14,649 nucleotides of DNA from an uncultured Bacillota bacterium (GCA_937960725.1 CALGOY010000170.1:1-14649); one strand, 5' to 3'; positions 1 to 9,729 are shown, counted from the first letter of the stretch. Translations and numbers: made by a program. The notes: a model not told the origin generated them from the letters alone.

Positions 1-53
1 AGCCAGGTTTAGCATATAATGAAAAACTATTTCTTAAAAATTTAATCTAGGAA

Positions 54-82
54 TAGACATATGCTCAATAATATGTTATACT
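54..82 (+). promoter_or_regulatory. Probable sigma-A promoter of the pyr operon
   Basis: A -35 box TAGACA (54-59) and a -10 box TATACT (77-82) are separated by exactly 17 bases, and a TG at 74-75 makes an extended -10. Transcription would begin near position 89, giving a leader of about 150 nt before pyrR, enough to hold the attenuator that follows. A second perfect -10 (TATAAT, 15-20) lies upstream, but its -35 would fall outside the window. Confidence 0.75.
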
Positions 83-100
83 ATACAAAAATATAACAAA

Positions 101-775
<675 letters not shown>

Positions 776-781
776 GTTACC

Positions 782-880
782 CCCTTTAATACAGTCCTGT
801 GAGGCTGTCAAGGGAGTACAGATACTACTACTTACTTATGTATTTATTACTTTATCTGTATTTGTAAGCCTTGATAGCCT
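782..880 (+). promoter_or_regulatory. PyrR-responsive attenuator 2 (binding loop and antiterminator), pyrR-pyrB gap
   Basis: The PyrR-binding hairpin has upper stem ACAG (791-794) with CTGT (805-808), loop TCCTGTGAGG (795-804), an unpaired TAAT on the 5' side, and lower stem CCCTT (782-786) with AAGGG (810-814). This is very close to the textbook PyrR site. The antiterminator pairs 802-813 (AGGCTGTCAAGG) with 869-880 (CCTTGATAGCCT), 12 pairs with one G-U, and shares bases with both the PyrR site and the terminator. An 8-bp hairpin (817-824 with 853-860) is nested within. It lets the biosynthetic genes be shut off independently of pyrR. Confidence 0.92.
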
Positions 881-898
881 TATATCAAGGCTTTTTTT
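867..898 (+). terminator. Intrinsic terminator of attenuator 2
   Basis: A perfect 10-bp stem, AGCCTTGATA (867-876) with TATCAAGGCT (883-892), has a six-base loop and is followed by a run of seven T (892-898). Its 5' arm is the antiterminator partner described above, so read-through into pyrB depends on which hairpin forms. Confidence 0.92.
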
Positions 899-950
899 GT
901 GCCTGTTTTTTTGAAGCTTATAATTTACAAAGGAAAGGGTTGGTGATTGG

Positions 951-1895
951 ATGGCTCTGTCCAGGAAAGATTTCTTGGGGTTAAGGGATGTGACCTCCGA
1001 TGAAATAAATGAAATATTGGATACAGCTGAATTAATGAAATATATTCTAACAACAAACAACAAGAAAACTCCCCATCTTCAGGGAAAATCCATAGTAACT
1101 TTATTCTATGAAAATAGTACAAGAACCCGGCTATCTTTTGAACTGGCTAGCAAATATATGAGTGCCAGTGCCGCCAATATATCAGCATCGTCTAGCAGCG
1201 TAGCTAAAGGTGAAAGCCTTATCGATACTGGAAGAACCATAGAAAGAATGGGAGTAGATGTAATTATAATAAGGCATCCCCTATCGGGAGCTCCTCATCT
1301 CTTAGCCCGCAATGTAAGTGCATCGGTCATCAATGCCGGAGACGGAATGAACGAACATCCTACCCAGGCGTTATTAGATATGTTTACGATTCGGGAGAAA
1401 AAAGGAGGTTTCCGAGGGCTTCAGGTAGCGATAATTGGCGATATACTGCACAGCAGAGTTGCTAGAAGCAATATATGGGGATTAAGCAAAATGGGAGCCA
1501 AAATTCGTGTAGCAGGCCCCTCTACTCTAATGGCGCCAGGCCTTGAAGAAATAGGGGTTGAGGTAGCTGAAAGTGTAGAAGAGGCTGTAGAAGGTGCAGA
1601 TGTAGTTATGGCGCTGCGATTGCAGAAAGAGAGGCAAGAGCAGGGACTCCTACCATCTATGAGAGAATATTCAAATGTGTTTGGGCTTAACAAAGAAAGG
1701 ATTTCGCTAGCTCGAAAGGACGCCTTAATAATGCATCCCGGCCCTATTAACAGGGGAATTGAAATAACTTCCGATATTGCCGATAGTGATAATTCAACCA
1801 TTAACGAACAGGTAACTAATGGAGTAGCTGTGAGGATGGCGCTTTTGTATCTAATAACTCGGAGGAGGGAGCATAAAAATGTTATGTATTCATAA
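951..1895 (+). CDS. pyrB: Aspartate carbamoyltransferase catalytic subunit
   Basis: PyrB joins carbamoyl phosphate and L-aspartate to give N-carbamoyl-L-aspartate, the committed step of pyrimidine synthesis, in the cytoplasm. The 314-aa product shows the carbamoyl-phosphate loop STRTR (residues 56-60), K86, R108 in the IRHP segment, HPTQ (136-139), R223 in ALRLQ and the C-terminal MHPGPINRG (261-269): a complete active-site set, since the trimer shares S and K residues between subunits. The start is ATG 951, with AGGAAAGGG at 931-939, a slightly long spacing of 11 bases. No pyrI regulatory subunit gene follows, as in Bacillus. Its last 17 bases overlap pyrC, suggesting coupled translation. 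Confidence 0.96.
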   Translation: MALSRKDFLGLRDVTSDEINEILDTAELMKYILTTNNKKTPHLQGKSIVTLFYENSTRTRLSFELASKYMSASAANISASSSSVAKGESLIDTGRTIERMGVDVIIIRHPLSGAPHLLARNVSASVINAGDGMNEHPTQALLDMFTIREKKGGFRGLQVAIIGDILHSRVARSNIWGLSKMGAKIRVAGPSTLMAPGLEEIGVEVAESVEEAVEGADVVMALRLQKERQEQGLLPSMREYSNVFGLNKERISLARKDALIMHPGPINRGIEITSDIADSDNSTINEQVTNGVAVRMALLYLITRRREHKNVMYS

Positions 1896-3165
1896 CGGAA
1901 AAATTATCGATGGGATAAGCGATAGCTATCATAAGGGAGATATTCTCATAGATAACGGTAAAATTGTAGAAATAAGCTGCAGCGATCTATCCCATAAGGC
2001 AGATAGAGTAATAGATGCGGAAGGGTTATGGGTTATGCCTGGGTTTGTAGATGCTCACTGCCATCTTAGAGAGCCGGGATTTGAATATAAAGAAGACATT
2101 GCTTCAGGGACCAAAAGTGCTGCTGCAGGGGGATTTACCAGCATTGCATGTATGCCCAATACAGAGCCAGCTATAGATAATGCCGCTGTAGTAAACTTTA
2201 TAAAGATGAAAGCAACCGCAGAAGGAAAGGTCAAGGTATACCCCATTGGAGCCATAACGAAGGGGAGAAAAGGCAAGGAGCTAACTGAAATGAAAGAGCT
2301 TCTAGATGCAGGAGTCATCGCTTTATCCGATGATGGAGATCCGGTATCCGACTCCCGCATTATGCGTTTAGCATTAGAGTATGCCGGACAATGGGGAATT
2401 CCTTTAATATCCCATTGTGAGGATAAATCTCTTGTAGGAGATGGGGTAATGAATGAAGGAACAATTTCTACTATACTAGGGTTAAAAGGTATAACGCCGG
2501 CTGCAGAAGAAGTGATGGTAGCACGGGACGTTATACTGGCAAAGATAACTAAAGCACCACTTCACATCGCCCATGTCAGTACCAAAGGCTCTGTGGAAAT
2601 TATTCGTAAAGCTAAGGAGATAGGAATAGCAGTAACCTGTGAAACTGCTCCCCATTATTTCTCAGCTAATGAAAAATGGGTAGAAGGCTATGATACCAAT
2701 ACTAAAGTAAATCCGCCTCTGCGCACTGAAGAAGATGTGGAGGCTATAAAAGTCGGCCTACAAGATGGAACCATAGACATAATAGCAACAGACCACGCCC
2801 CTCATCATAGGGATGAAAAAGAAGTTGAATATACTTTGGCTGCCAGTGGTATATCGGGATTTGAAACTGCTTTTGCCTTAGGATATACAAATTTAGTGGA
2901 ACCAAAAATCATATCAATGGTTGAACTAGTAAAAAAAATGAGTACTATTCCAGCTAAAATATTCAAAATAGATGGAGGAACTTTGGAAGTCGGGAAAGCA
3001 GCGGATATAACCATTGCCAGTGACAAAGATGAGTATATAATCGACGTAGAAAAATTCTATTCAAAAGGTAAAAATTCTCCTTTTCACGGCAAAAAAGTAA
3101 AAGGGAGAATTGTATACACCATCGTCGATGGTAGAGTAGTATATGACAATGGAAAAATTATATGA
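1879..3165 (+). CDS. pyrC: Dihydroorotase, type I
   Basis: PyrC cyclises N-carbamoyl-aspartate to dihydroorotate using a metal centre in an amidohydrolase TIM barrel. The 428-aa protein has the HCH metal pair (H60, H62), D151-D152 in the LSDDGDP segment (this class uses an Asp rather than a carbamylated Lys as bridging ligand), H179, H232 in HIAHVS, and D305 in ATDHAPH. Length and motifs match the long type I enzymes of Gram-positive bacteria, not the short E. coli type. The start is ATG 1879 with a strong GGAGGAGGG (1861-1869) inside the end of pyrB, so the two genes overlap by 17 bases in different frames. Confidence 0.96.
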   Translation: MLCIHNGKIIDGISDSYHKGDILIDNGKIVEISCSDLSHKADRVIDAEGLWVMPGFVDAHCHLREPGFEYKEDIASGTKSAAAGGFTSIACMPNTEPAIDNAAVVNFIKMKATAEGKVKVYPIGAITKGRKGKELTEMKELLDAGVIALSDDGDPVSDSRIMRLALEYAGQWGIPLISHCEDKSLVGDGVMNEGTISTILGLKGITPAAEEVMVARDVILAKITKAPLHIAHVSTKGSVEIIRKAKEIGIAVTCETAPHYFSANEKWVEGYDTNTKVNPPLRTEEDVEAIKVGLQDGTIDIIATDHAPHHRDEKEVEYTLAASGISGFETAFALGYTNLVEPKIISMVELVKKMSTIPAKIFKIDGGTLEVGKAADITIASDKDEYIIDVEKFYSKGKNSPFHGKKVKGRIVYTIVDGRVVYDNGKII

Positions 3166-3180
3166 AAGAGGTGGATATGA

Positions 3181-4101
3181 TTGATAGATCAGTTGATTTC
3201 CAATATATTAGAAAAGAAAAATCCTTCGGTAGTTGGACTAGATACCAGGCTAGAATATCTGCCCGACTTTCTCATCGAAAAATATTGTTCAAAGTATCCC
3301 AGTTTAAAAAATGCAACTTTGGCAATTGAAGAGTTTAACAAAAGAATAATAGATGAAGTGTATGATCTAATTCCAGCTGTAAAACTGCAGATAGCTTATT
3401 ATGAAATGTACGGAATTGCTGGACTAGAGACTTTCCAAAAAACCGCCCGTTATGCAAAAGAAAGGGGGCTTATAGTAATCTCCGATGTAAAGCGCAATGA
3501 TATTGGTTCTACCGCCGAGGCATATTCAACTGCATATCTTGGAAAAACTCAGGTCAAAGAAGCCCAGTATGAAGCCTTTCCTTCAGATTTTATAACTGTT
3601 AATCCTTATCTGGGAATAGATGGAATTAAGCCATTTATAGAAGATTGTAATAAATATGATAAAGGAATATTTGTACTTGTAAAGACGTCCAACCCTTCTT
3701 CCGGAGAATTTCAAGATCTACAGATAGATAATAAGCCGCTATATCAACACGTTGGAGAAAAAGTGAGCGAGTGGGGTAAAGATAGTATTGGGGAATTTGG
3801 ATACAGCCGGGTAGGCGCGGTTGTAGGTGCTACTTACCCCAGGCAACTATCAGAGCTTCGTCAGATAATGCCTAATAGCTTTTTTCTAATACCGGGTTAT
3901 GGGGCTCAGGGAGGTCGGGCAGAAGATATATTACAATGCTTTGATGAGAAGGGGCTAGGGGCTGTTGTCAATGCTTCTCGCAGCGTTATCTGCGCCTATA
4001 GTCGGGAACCGTGGAACAGTAAATTTACGCCTGAGCAGTTTGCCCAAGCTTCTCGAGCGGAAGTGTTGAAAATGCGGGAGGAGTTTGCAAAACTATTTTA
4101 G
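3181..4101 (+). CDS. pyrF: Orotidine 5'-phosphate decarboxylase (long form)
   Basis: PyrF removes CO2 from OMP to give UMP, the last step of the pathway. The 306-aa product belongs to the longer PyrF subgroup (about 270-310 aa). It has SDVKRNDIGSTA (101-112) carrying the catalytic Asp-Lys-x-x-Asp set (D102, K104, D107), VGLDTRL near the N-terminus (18-24), and the phosphate-binding PGYGAQGG (238-245). The start is unusual: the frame opens at TTG 3181, six bases after AGAGGTGG (3167-3174). An ATG at 3177 sits only two bases from that site and is out of frame. The next downstream in-frame codons would lose the conserved N-terminal MIDQLI-type start, so TTG is preferred. Fifteen bases separate it from pyrC. 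Confidence 0.94.
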   Translation: MIDQLISNILEKKNPSVVGLDTRLEYLPDFLIEKYCSKYPSLKNATLAIEEFNKRIIDEVYDLIPAVKLQIAYYEMYGIAGLETFQKTARYAKERGLIVISDVKRNDIGSTAEAYSTAYLGKTQVKEAQYEAFPSDFITVNPYLGIDGIKPFIEDCNKYDKGIFVLVKTSNPSSGEFQDLQIDNKPLYQHVGEKVSEWGKDSIGEFGYSRVGAVVGATYPRQLSELRQIMPNSFFLIPGYGAQGGRAEDILQCFDEKGLGAVVNASRSVICAYSREPWNSKFTPEQFAQASRAEVLKMREEFAKLF

Positions 4102-4121
4102 CAAATTTAGGAGGAATCAAC

Positions 4122-7100
4122 ATGCCTAGGGACAATACTATACAAAAAGTGCTTGTTATAGGCTCTGGTCCAATTGTAATAGGACAGGCTGCTGAGTTTG
4201 ATTATGCTGGAACTCAGGCTTGTCGGGCCCTTCAAGAGGAGGGCATTGAAGTAGTGCTTGTAAACAGCAATCCGGCTACTATAATGACAGATAAAACCAT
4301 GGCGGATCATGTCTATATAGAGCCTCTAACGGTAAATACAATCAAAAAAATCATATTAAAGGAAAGGCCGGACAGCATACTACCAACCCTTGGAGGCCAA
4401 ACCGGACTAAATCTAGCTATGGAACTAGCTGAAAGCGGTTTTTTAGAGCAACACAATGTCCGACTTCTTGGAACCTCCATGACTTCTATAAAGAAAGCAG
4501 AGGATAGAGAAGAATTTAAGAAGGCGATGATAGCGATTAGGGAACCTATAATTGAAAGCATCATTGCAGAAGATGTGAAAACTGCCTTAGAGTTTGCAGG
4601 CGAGATTGGCTATCCGGTAGTCGTACGTCCAGCTTATACCCTGGGAGGTACAGGGGGAGGAATAGCACATAACCCTGAAGAGTTGAAGAGGATTGTTTCG
4701 GATGGAATACGGCTGAGCAGGGTTCATCAAGTGTTAGTTGAAAAATCAGTAGCCGGTTGGAAAGAAATAGAATATGAAGTTATAAGGGATGGAGATGGAA
4801 ACTGTATAGCTGTATGTGATATGGAAAATATTGATCCAGTCGGTATCCATACGGGCGATAGTATTGTCGTAGTTCCCTGTCAGACTTTGACTCCAGATGA
4901 AAAGCAGATGCTAAAGAAAGCAGCGCTTAAGATTATTAACTCATTGGAGATTGAAGGGGGATGCAATGTCCAGTTTGCCTTAAATCCCCAGACAAAGGAA
5001 TATCATGTTATAGAAGTTAATCCAAGGGTTAGTCGCTCTAGCGCCCTAGCCTCTAAAGCTACTGGCTATCCGATTGCCAGAGTATCTACCAAAATTGCAA
5101 TTGGGTATAGCTTAGATGAAATTGTAAAACAGATTAATGGAAAATCTGGAGCAGACTTTGAGCCAGAGGTTAAGTATACAGTAGTAAAGATACCCCGATG
5201 GCCCTTCGATAAATTTGTAAAAGCAGATAAGAGTTTGGGTACTAAAATGAAAGCTACAGGAGAGGTAATGGCCATCGGGAGCAACTTGGAGGAAGCACTA
5301 TTAAAAGCTGTGCGTTCTCTAGAAATTGGCATGGATTCTCTAGAATCGCAGACACTATCTAATCTATCTGATGAAAAATTAAATCAAAAATTAAAACAGC
5401 GGACTTACGAAAGGATGTTTTTAATAGCAGAGGCTTTTAGAAGGGGAGTATCTATAGATAAAGTTGAAGAATTAACCGCTATTAATCCTTTTTTCCTTGA
5501 TAAAATCCGCCGTATAGTACTTCTAGAAGAAGAGCTTAAAAAACATAGTATCCAAGATATAAGTCCGGCCAAATTGAAAGAAGCAAAAAGATTAGGTTTT
5601 TCGGATACCGCTATTGCAAGATTTTTGAAGGTTTCAAGTTCGGATATTGCAGCCCTTAGAAAAGAGTGGAATATAAAACCTGCCTATAAAATGGTAGATA
5701 CATGCCACAGCGTTTTTGATGTTCAGGGGACTTACTATTATTCAACATATAGTGGAGAAAGCAATATAAAGCCCAGCATTCATAAAAAAATAGCTGTACT
5801 TGGCTCTGGTCCTATAAGGATTGGGCAGGGGATAGAGTTTGACTATTGCTGTGTCCACTGTATAAATTCATTGAAAAAGCTAGGATATGAAGTAATTACA
5901 ATCAACAATAATCCAGAAACTGTAAGTACAGATTTTGATATATCAGATAGGTTGTATTTTGAGCCTCTTACTTCCGAAGACGTATTGAATATATTGGAGT
6001 TAGAAAAGCCGGAAGGCGTAGTGGTCCAGTTTGGCGGACAGACGGCTATCAAGCTAGCTAAGGCCGTGGCATCGGCAGGATATCCTATAATAGGAACTGG
6101 TCCGGACTCAATCCATCGGGCTGAGGATAGAAAGGAATTCGACAGCTTGTTGGCTACCCTAAAAATACCCCGACCAGATGGAACAACTGTATTTACTGAA
6201 GAAGAAGCAGTTGAAGCAGCGGAAAGGCTCGGCTACCCAGTCCTAGTAAGGCCCTCCTATGTGCTAGGAGGACAAGGAATGGAAATAGCATATAATGAGG
6301 ATAACATCCGAGAATATATGCGTATTATATCTAATCAAACTAAACAAGAGCACCCTGTGCTTATAGATAAATACCTGGTAGGCAAAGAAATCGAGGTAGA
6401 TGCTATATGTGATGGGGAAGAGGTTTTAATTCCTGGTATAATGGAGCATATTGAAAGAGCCGGAGTTCACTCGGGAGATAGTATTTCTGTATATCCAGCT
6501 CAATCTCTTTCACAGAAAGTTATAGATAAGATTATAGAATACACTAGGAAATTATCCAGAGCTTTAGAAGTTAAAGGGATGATTAATATTCAATATGTTG
6601 AACATTTAGGAGAGCTATATGTTATAGAAGTTAATCCCCGCTCTAGCCGAACAGTGCCTTTTATTAGTAAAGTCACGGGAATTCCAATGATTGAACTGGC
6701 AACTAGGGCAGCAATGGGTGAAAAGTTAAAAGATATGGGATATGGAATTGGCCTTCATCCATCAGGAGATGCCGTCGCTGTGAAAGTTCCCGTATTTTCC
6801 TTTGAAAAACTACCTCTTGTGGAGGTCAGCCTAGGACCCGAGATGAAGTCTACCGGTGAGGTGTTGGGAATTGGAAAGACTTTAGCAGAAGCATTATACA
6901 AGGGATTGACAGGAGCAGGTTATATCTTGCCAAGCCAAGGAAATATCCTTATTACAGTAGCTGATACTGATAAGAAGGAAGCCATATCTGTTGCGTCCAA
7001 ATATGAACAGTTAGGTTTTTCTATATTTGCCACTCCCGGCACTGCATGGGCTCTTAATTCAAACTACGTTGCTGCAAATGTTGTTAGAAAAATTAGCGAT

Positions 7101-7334
7101 ACCTCTCCGAACATCAAGGATTATATTGAAAAGAGAAAGTTCGATATTATAATAAATACTCCTACTAAGGGGAGGATTCCCCAAAGGGACGGATTTAAAA
7201 TCCGCCGGATGGCAGTAGAAAATTCCATACCATGTCTAACTTCCTTAGATACAGCTAGGGCTTTTGCAGAGAGCATAGCCTTAGGATTAAGCGATTATAC
7301 TACTGAAATATATTCACTGGAGGAAATAGTATGA
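4122..7334 (+). CDS. carB: Carbamoyl phosphate synthase large subunit
   Basis: CarB makes carbamoyl phosphate from bicarbonate, ammonia and two ATP; ammonia normally arrives through a tunnel from the glutaminase subunit CarA. The 1070-aa protein is full length and shows the internal duplication: GSGPIVIGQ (about 14-22) starts the first half and GSGPIRIGQ (about 562-570) the second, each followed by an ATP-grasp domain (NPRVSRSSAL in the first, NPRSSRTVPF in the second). The C-terminal MGS-like allosteric domain runs from about residue 938, with TPGTA and NTPTKG, where effectors such as UMP bind in relatives. GGAGGA (4110-4115) lies six bases before ATG. carA, usually immediately upstream, is missing: only 20 bases separate pyrF from this gene. 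Its stop overlaps the pyrK start in ATGA. Confidence 0.96.
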   Translation: MPRDNTIQKVLVIGSGPIVIGQAAEFDYAGTQACRALQEEGIEVVLVNSNPATIMTDKTMADHVYIEPLTVNTIKKIILKERPDSILPTLGGQTGLNLAMELAESGFLEQHNVRLLGTSMTSIKKAEDREEFKKAMIAIREPIIESIIAEDVKTALEFAGEIGYPVVVRPAYTLGGTGGGIAHNPEELKRIVSDGIRLSRVHQVLVEKSVAGWKEIEYEVIRDGDGNCIAVCDMENIDPVGIHTGDSIVVVPCQTLTPDEKQMLKKAALKIINSLEIEGGCNVQFALNPQTKEYHVIEVNPRVSRSSALASKATGYPIARVSTKIAIGYSLDEIVKQINGKSGADFEPEVKYTVVKIPRWPFDKFVKADKSLGTKMKATGEVMAIGSNLEEALLKAVRSLEIGMDSLESQTLSNLSDEKLNQKLKQRTYERMFLIAEAFRRGVSIDKVEELTAINPFFLDKIRRIVLLEEELKKHSIQDISPAKLKEAKRLGFSDTAIARFLKVSSSDIAALRKEWNIKPAYKMVDTCHSVFDVQGTYYYSTYSGESNIKPSIHKKIAVLGSGPIRIGQGIEFDYCCVHCINSLKKLGYEVITINNNPETVSTDFDISDRLYFEPLTSEDVLNILELEKPEGVVVQFGGQTAIKLAKAVASAGYPIIGTGPDSIHRAEDRKEFDSLLATLKIPRPDGTTVFTEEEAVEAAERLGYPVLVRPSYVLGGQGMEIAYNEDNIREYMRIISNQTKQEHPVLIDKYLVGKEIEVDAICDGEEVLIPGIMEHIERAGVHSGDSISVYPAQSLSQKVIDKIIEYTRKLSRALEVKGMINIQYVEHLGELYVIEVNPRSSRTVPFISKVTGIPMIELATRAAMGEKLKDMGYGIGLHPSGDAVAVKVPVFSFEKLPLVEVSLGPEMKSTGEVLGIGKTLAEALYKGLTGAGYILPSQGNILITVADTDKKEAISVASKYEQLGFSIFATPGTAWALNSNYVAANVVRKISDTSPNIKDYIEKRKFDIIINTPTKGRIPQRDGFKIRRMAVENSIPCLTSLDTARAFAESIALGLSDYTTEIYSLEEIV

Positions 7335-8122
7335 AAAGAGAGATTATAAAGAGTCCCATTGTTAAAAATGAAAAAATAGCCAATGGGACTTATAAACTGA
7401 CCTTATTTGCTCCGTATATTGCCCATAATGTAGTCCCTGGACAATTTGTGCATATAAAAATCCCTAAGGATTCTTCGCTTATATTGCGCAGACCAATAAG
7501 CGTCAATGGAATAGATGAAGACAATGGAACTATAGATTTGGTTTATCAGCTGGTGGGCAAAGGAACTAAGCTGCTTTCTAGCTTAAAGCCTAACGAAGTA
7601 GACATAGATCTCATAGGTCCTTTGGGAAAAGGCTATAGTGTTAAATCAAGCGTAAAGAGCCTTTGTCTAGTAGGGGGAGGTTGTGGGGTTGCTCCATTGA
7701 AGCTGGCTGCACAAAAATGGAGCTATCTAGATATAACGGCTTGTATCGGCTTTAAAAATAAATCAGCTGCTTATCAGCTTGACGATTTCCAAAATTTATG
7801 TAGTCAAGTTTTTATTTCAACGGATGATGGAAGTTTAGGGGAAAAAGGCTTTGCTACCGATGCTCTAATCAAACTTTTGGAAAAGCAGAGCCCTGATCTC
7901 ATATTGGGATGCGGACCTGTTCCTATGCTTAAGGATCTACAAAGAATATCGAAAAAATATAACATACCCTGTCAGATATCCCTAGAAGAGCGAATGGGTT
8001 GCGGCATAGGAGGTTGCTTAGTTTGTTCCTGTGCTATCATCACAAATAACGGATGGGATTATAAAAGAGTATGCGTTGATGGGCCAGTTTTTAACAGTCA
8101 GGAGGTTATGTTTGATGAATAA
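7331..8122 (+). CDS. pyrK: Dihydroorotate dehydrogenase electron-transfer subunit
   Basis: PyrK is the FAD and [2Fe-2S] subunit that passes electrons from the FMN of PyrD to NAD+ in class 1B dihydroorotate dehydrogenase, a PyrD2-PyrK2 complex. The 263-aa protein has the flavin-binding RRPISV (53-58), a GGGCGVAP nucleotide-binding turn (115-122), and the four cluster cysteines C224, C229, C232 and C248 (spacing C-x4-C-x2-C-x15-C), as in known PyrK. The ATG overlaps the carB stop by four bases, with GGAGGA (7319-7324) inside carB. It overlaps pyrD by eight bases, consistent with matched production of the two subunits. Confidence 0.95.
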   Translation: MKREIIKSPIVKNEKIANGTYKLTLFAPYIAHNVVPGQFVHIKIPKDSSLILRRPISVNGIDEDNGTIDLVYQLVGKGTKLLSSLKPNEVDIDLIGPLGKGYSVKSSVKSLCLVGGGCGVAPLKLAAQKWSYLDITACIGFKNKSAAYQLDDFQNLCSQVFISTDDGSLGEKGFATDALIKLLEKQSPDLILGCGPVPMLKDLQRISKKYNIPCQISLEERMGCGIGGCLVCSCAIITNNGWDYKRVCVDGPVFNSQEVMFDE

Positions 8123-9029
8123 TCCTAACTTATCAGTTGAGATAGCAGGGATTGTTTTAGACAATCCAATTATCGCTGCTTCGGGAACCTTCGGGTTTGG
8201 CATAGAGTATGCGGATTATATTGATTTGAATAAAATAGGAGCCATTTCAGTTAAGGGATTGACCCTAAAGCCTAGAAAAGGCAATCCACCTCCTCGTATT
8301 GCAGAAACTCCATCTGGAATTTTAAACAGTGTGGGATTACAAAATCCAGGTATCGATCATTTCATCAATAATGATTTACCTAAGTTAAAACAATACAGGA
8401 CTAAAATTATCGTAAATATCAATGGAAATACCATCGATGAGTACTGCCAAATGGCAGCAAAACTACAAGAGGCTACAGTAGACTTTATCGAGCTAAATAT
8501 ATCCTGTCCTAATGTGAAACAAGGGGGAGTGTCATTTGGTGCAGATCCTGGCATGGTGTATGAAGTGACAAAAGCAGTTAAAGAATGCTGTAGTCAGCCT
8601 CTAATAGTCAAATTAACTCCAAATGTGCGAGATATAAGGGAAAATGCCCGTGCTGCAGAAGAGGGAGGAGCTGATGCCATATCTTTAATAAACACCTTGC
8701 TGGGAATGGCAATTGATATTAGCACTAGAAAGCCAATACTGGCTAATATAACAGGAGGACTGTCGGGGCCTGCTATCAAACCGGTGGCCTTGCGTATGGT
8801 TTGGCAGGCGGCCCAAGCGGTTGATATACCTGTCATTGGAATGGGAGGAATTATGACAGGGGAAGACGCTGTAGAATTTCTTCTAGCCGGTGCAACGGCG
8901 GTGTCGGTAGGAACGGCAAACCTGGCCTCTCCTACTGCTATGCTAGATATCCTAGAGGGTTTAATAGAATACATGAAGGTTCATAATATAGAGGATATAC
9001 ATGAACTTATTGGCGGTCTTATTTTATAG
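8115..9029 (+). CDS. pyrD: Dihydroorotate dehydrogenase 1B catalytic subunit
   Basis: PyrD oxidises dihydroorotate to orotate with FMN, in the cytoplasm, together with PyrK. The 304-aa product has SVKGLT with K47, NSVGLQNPG (72-80), ELNISCPN (126-133) holding C131 as the class 1 catalytic base, and the C-terminal FMN phosphate segments GMGGI (242-246) and SVGTA. The open frame extends back to 8031, but the start is ATG 8115: GGAGG (8101-8105) lies nine bases before it, and the protein then begins MNNPNLSVEIAG, the normal family N-terminus. The extra 28 upstream codons lie in pyrK. Presence of pyrK next door identifies it as the NAD-linked 1B type. Confidence 0.95.
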   Translation: MNNPNLSVEIAGIVLDNPIIAASGTFGFGIEYADYIDLNKIGAISVKGLTLKPRKGNPPPRIAETPSGILNSVGLQNPGIDHFINNDLPKLKQYRTKIIVNINGNTIDEYCQMAAKLQEATVDFIELNISCPNVKQGGVSFGADPGMVYEVTKAVKECCSQPLIVKLTPNVRDIRENARAAEEGGADAISLINTLLGMAIDISTRKPILANITGGLSGPAIKPVALRMVWQAAQAVDIPVIGMGGIMTGEDAVEFLLAGATAVSVGTANLASPTAMLDILEGLIEYMKVHNIEDIHELIGGLIL

Positions 9030-9059
9030 CTAATTCTAAATAAAAGGAGGACAGAGGTA

Positions 9060-9638
9060 ATGGATAAAAAGAATATATTGGAAATGTTAAAAAAAATTGG
9101 AGTATTGATGGAGGGACATTTTATTTTAACATCTGGCCGGCATAGCTCTCAGTACCTACAGTGTGCCCGAATCTTTCAATATCCAAGCTATGGTGAGCAG
9201 ATAGCTAGTATCTTAGCACAAGCTTTTAGCGAAGATGATATCGATATAGTTATAGGGCCTGCTATCGGAGGAATAATATTGTCTTATGAAGTGGCTAAAG
9301 CATTAAAAGTACAAGCCTTATTTGCAGAACGGGAAAATGGAATTATGACCTTAAGGCGGGGTTTTAAAATTCCACAGGGCTCCAATGTATTGGTAGTGGA
9401 GGATGTAGTTACCACAGGAGGCTCAGTAAAAGAAGTAATAGAATTGGTTAATAAAGCTGGAAGCAATGTAGTCGGGGTAGGAGCAATTGTTGATCGCAGC
9501 AATGGTAAATTAGACTTTGGCTGCAAATTCAATGCAGTAATTTCCATGGACATCCCTTCCTTTGACAAAGATGATTGTCCATTGTGCAAACAGGGATTGC
9601 CTGCAATTAAACCAGGAAGTAAATATATTTCTAATTAG
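9060..9638 (+). CDS. pyrE: Orotate phosphoribosyltransferase
   Basis: PyrE couples orotate to PRPP to form OMP. The 192-aa product carries the PRPP motif [11 protein letters not shown] (112-122) and the N-terminal [18 protein letters not shown] region (from 17). The latter, together with a C-terminal C-P-L-C pair (C173, C176), resembles the subgroup first described in Thermus and seen in many Clostridia, rather than the E. coli type. An AGGAGG site (9045-9050) lies ahead of ATG 9060. It is the last recognised pathway gene; 30 bases separate it from pyrD and no terminator follows directly. Confidence 0.95.
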   Translation: MDKKNILEMLKKIGVLMEGHFILTSGRHSSQYLQCARIFQYPSYGEQIASILAQAFSEDDIDIVIGPAIGGIILSYEVAKALKVQALFAERENGIMTLRRGFKIPQGSNVLVVEDVVTTGGSVKEVIELVNKAGSNVVGVGAIVDRSNGKLDFGCKFNAVISMDIPSFDKDDCPLCKQGLPAIKPGSKYISN

Positions 9639-9659
9639 TTAATACATTACATAAGCTTT

Positions 9660-9715
9660 CTGGATATATGTATATAAAGTCGGTAATACTATGCTATATC
9701 TATGAATATATCCAG
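9660..9715 (+). repeat. 10-bp inverted repeat between pyrE and the unknown gene
   Basis: CTGGATATAT (9660-9669) is the perfect reverse complement of ATATATCCAG (9706-9715), 36 bases apart. A shorter alternative pairing, GATATA (9663-9668) with TATATC (9695-9700), shares the left arm. There is no T run, so it is not a normal terminator. It ends just before the ribosome binding site AAGGTG of the next gene, so it could be an mRNA structure affecting its translation or stability, or an operator. Function unknown. Confidence 0.55.
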
Positions 9716-9729
9716 TAAGGTGTGAAAAT

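Noticed and set aside
1421..1801. Minus-strand open frames inside pyrB, pyrC, carB, pyrD and pyrE
   Set aside because: They overlap strongly supported genes, lack ribosome sites and encode nothing recognisable; they are antisense shadows.
8031..8114. N-terminal extension of PyrD
   Set aside because: It lies wholly inside pyrK; ATG 8115 has GGAGG at the right distance and gives the family N-terminus.
9661..9690. Possible promoter between pyrE and the unknown gene
   Set aside because: TGGATA and TAATAC are 17 bases apart but match the consensus at only four and three positions; no better pair was seen.
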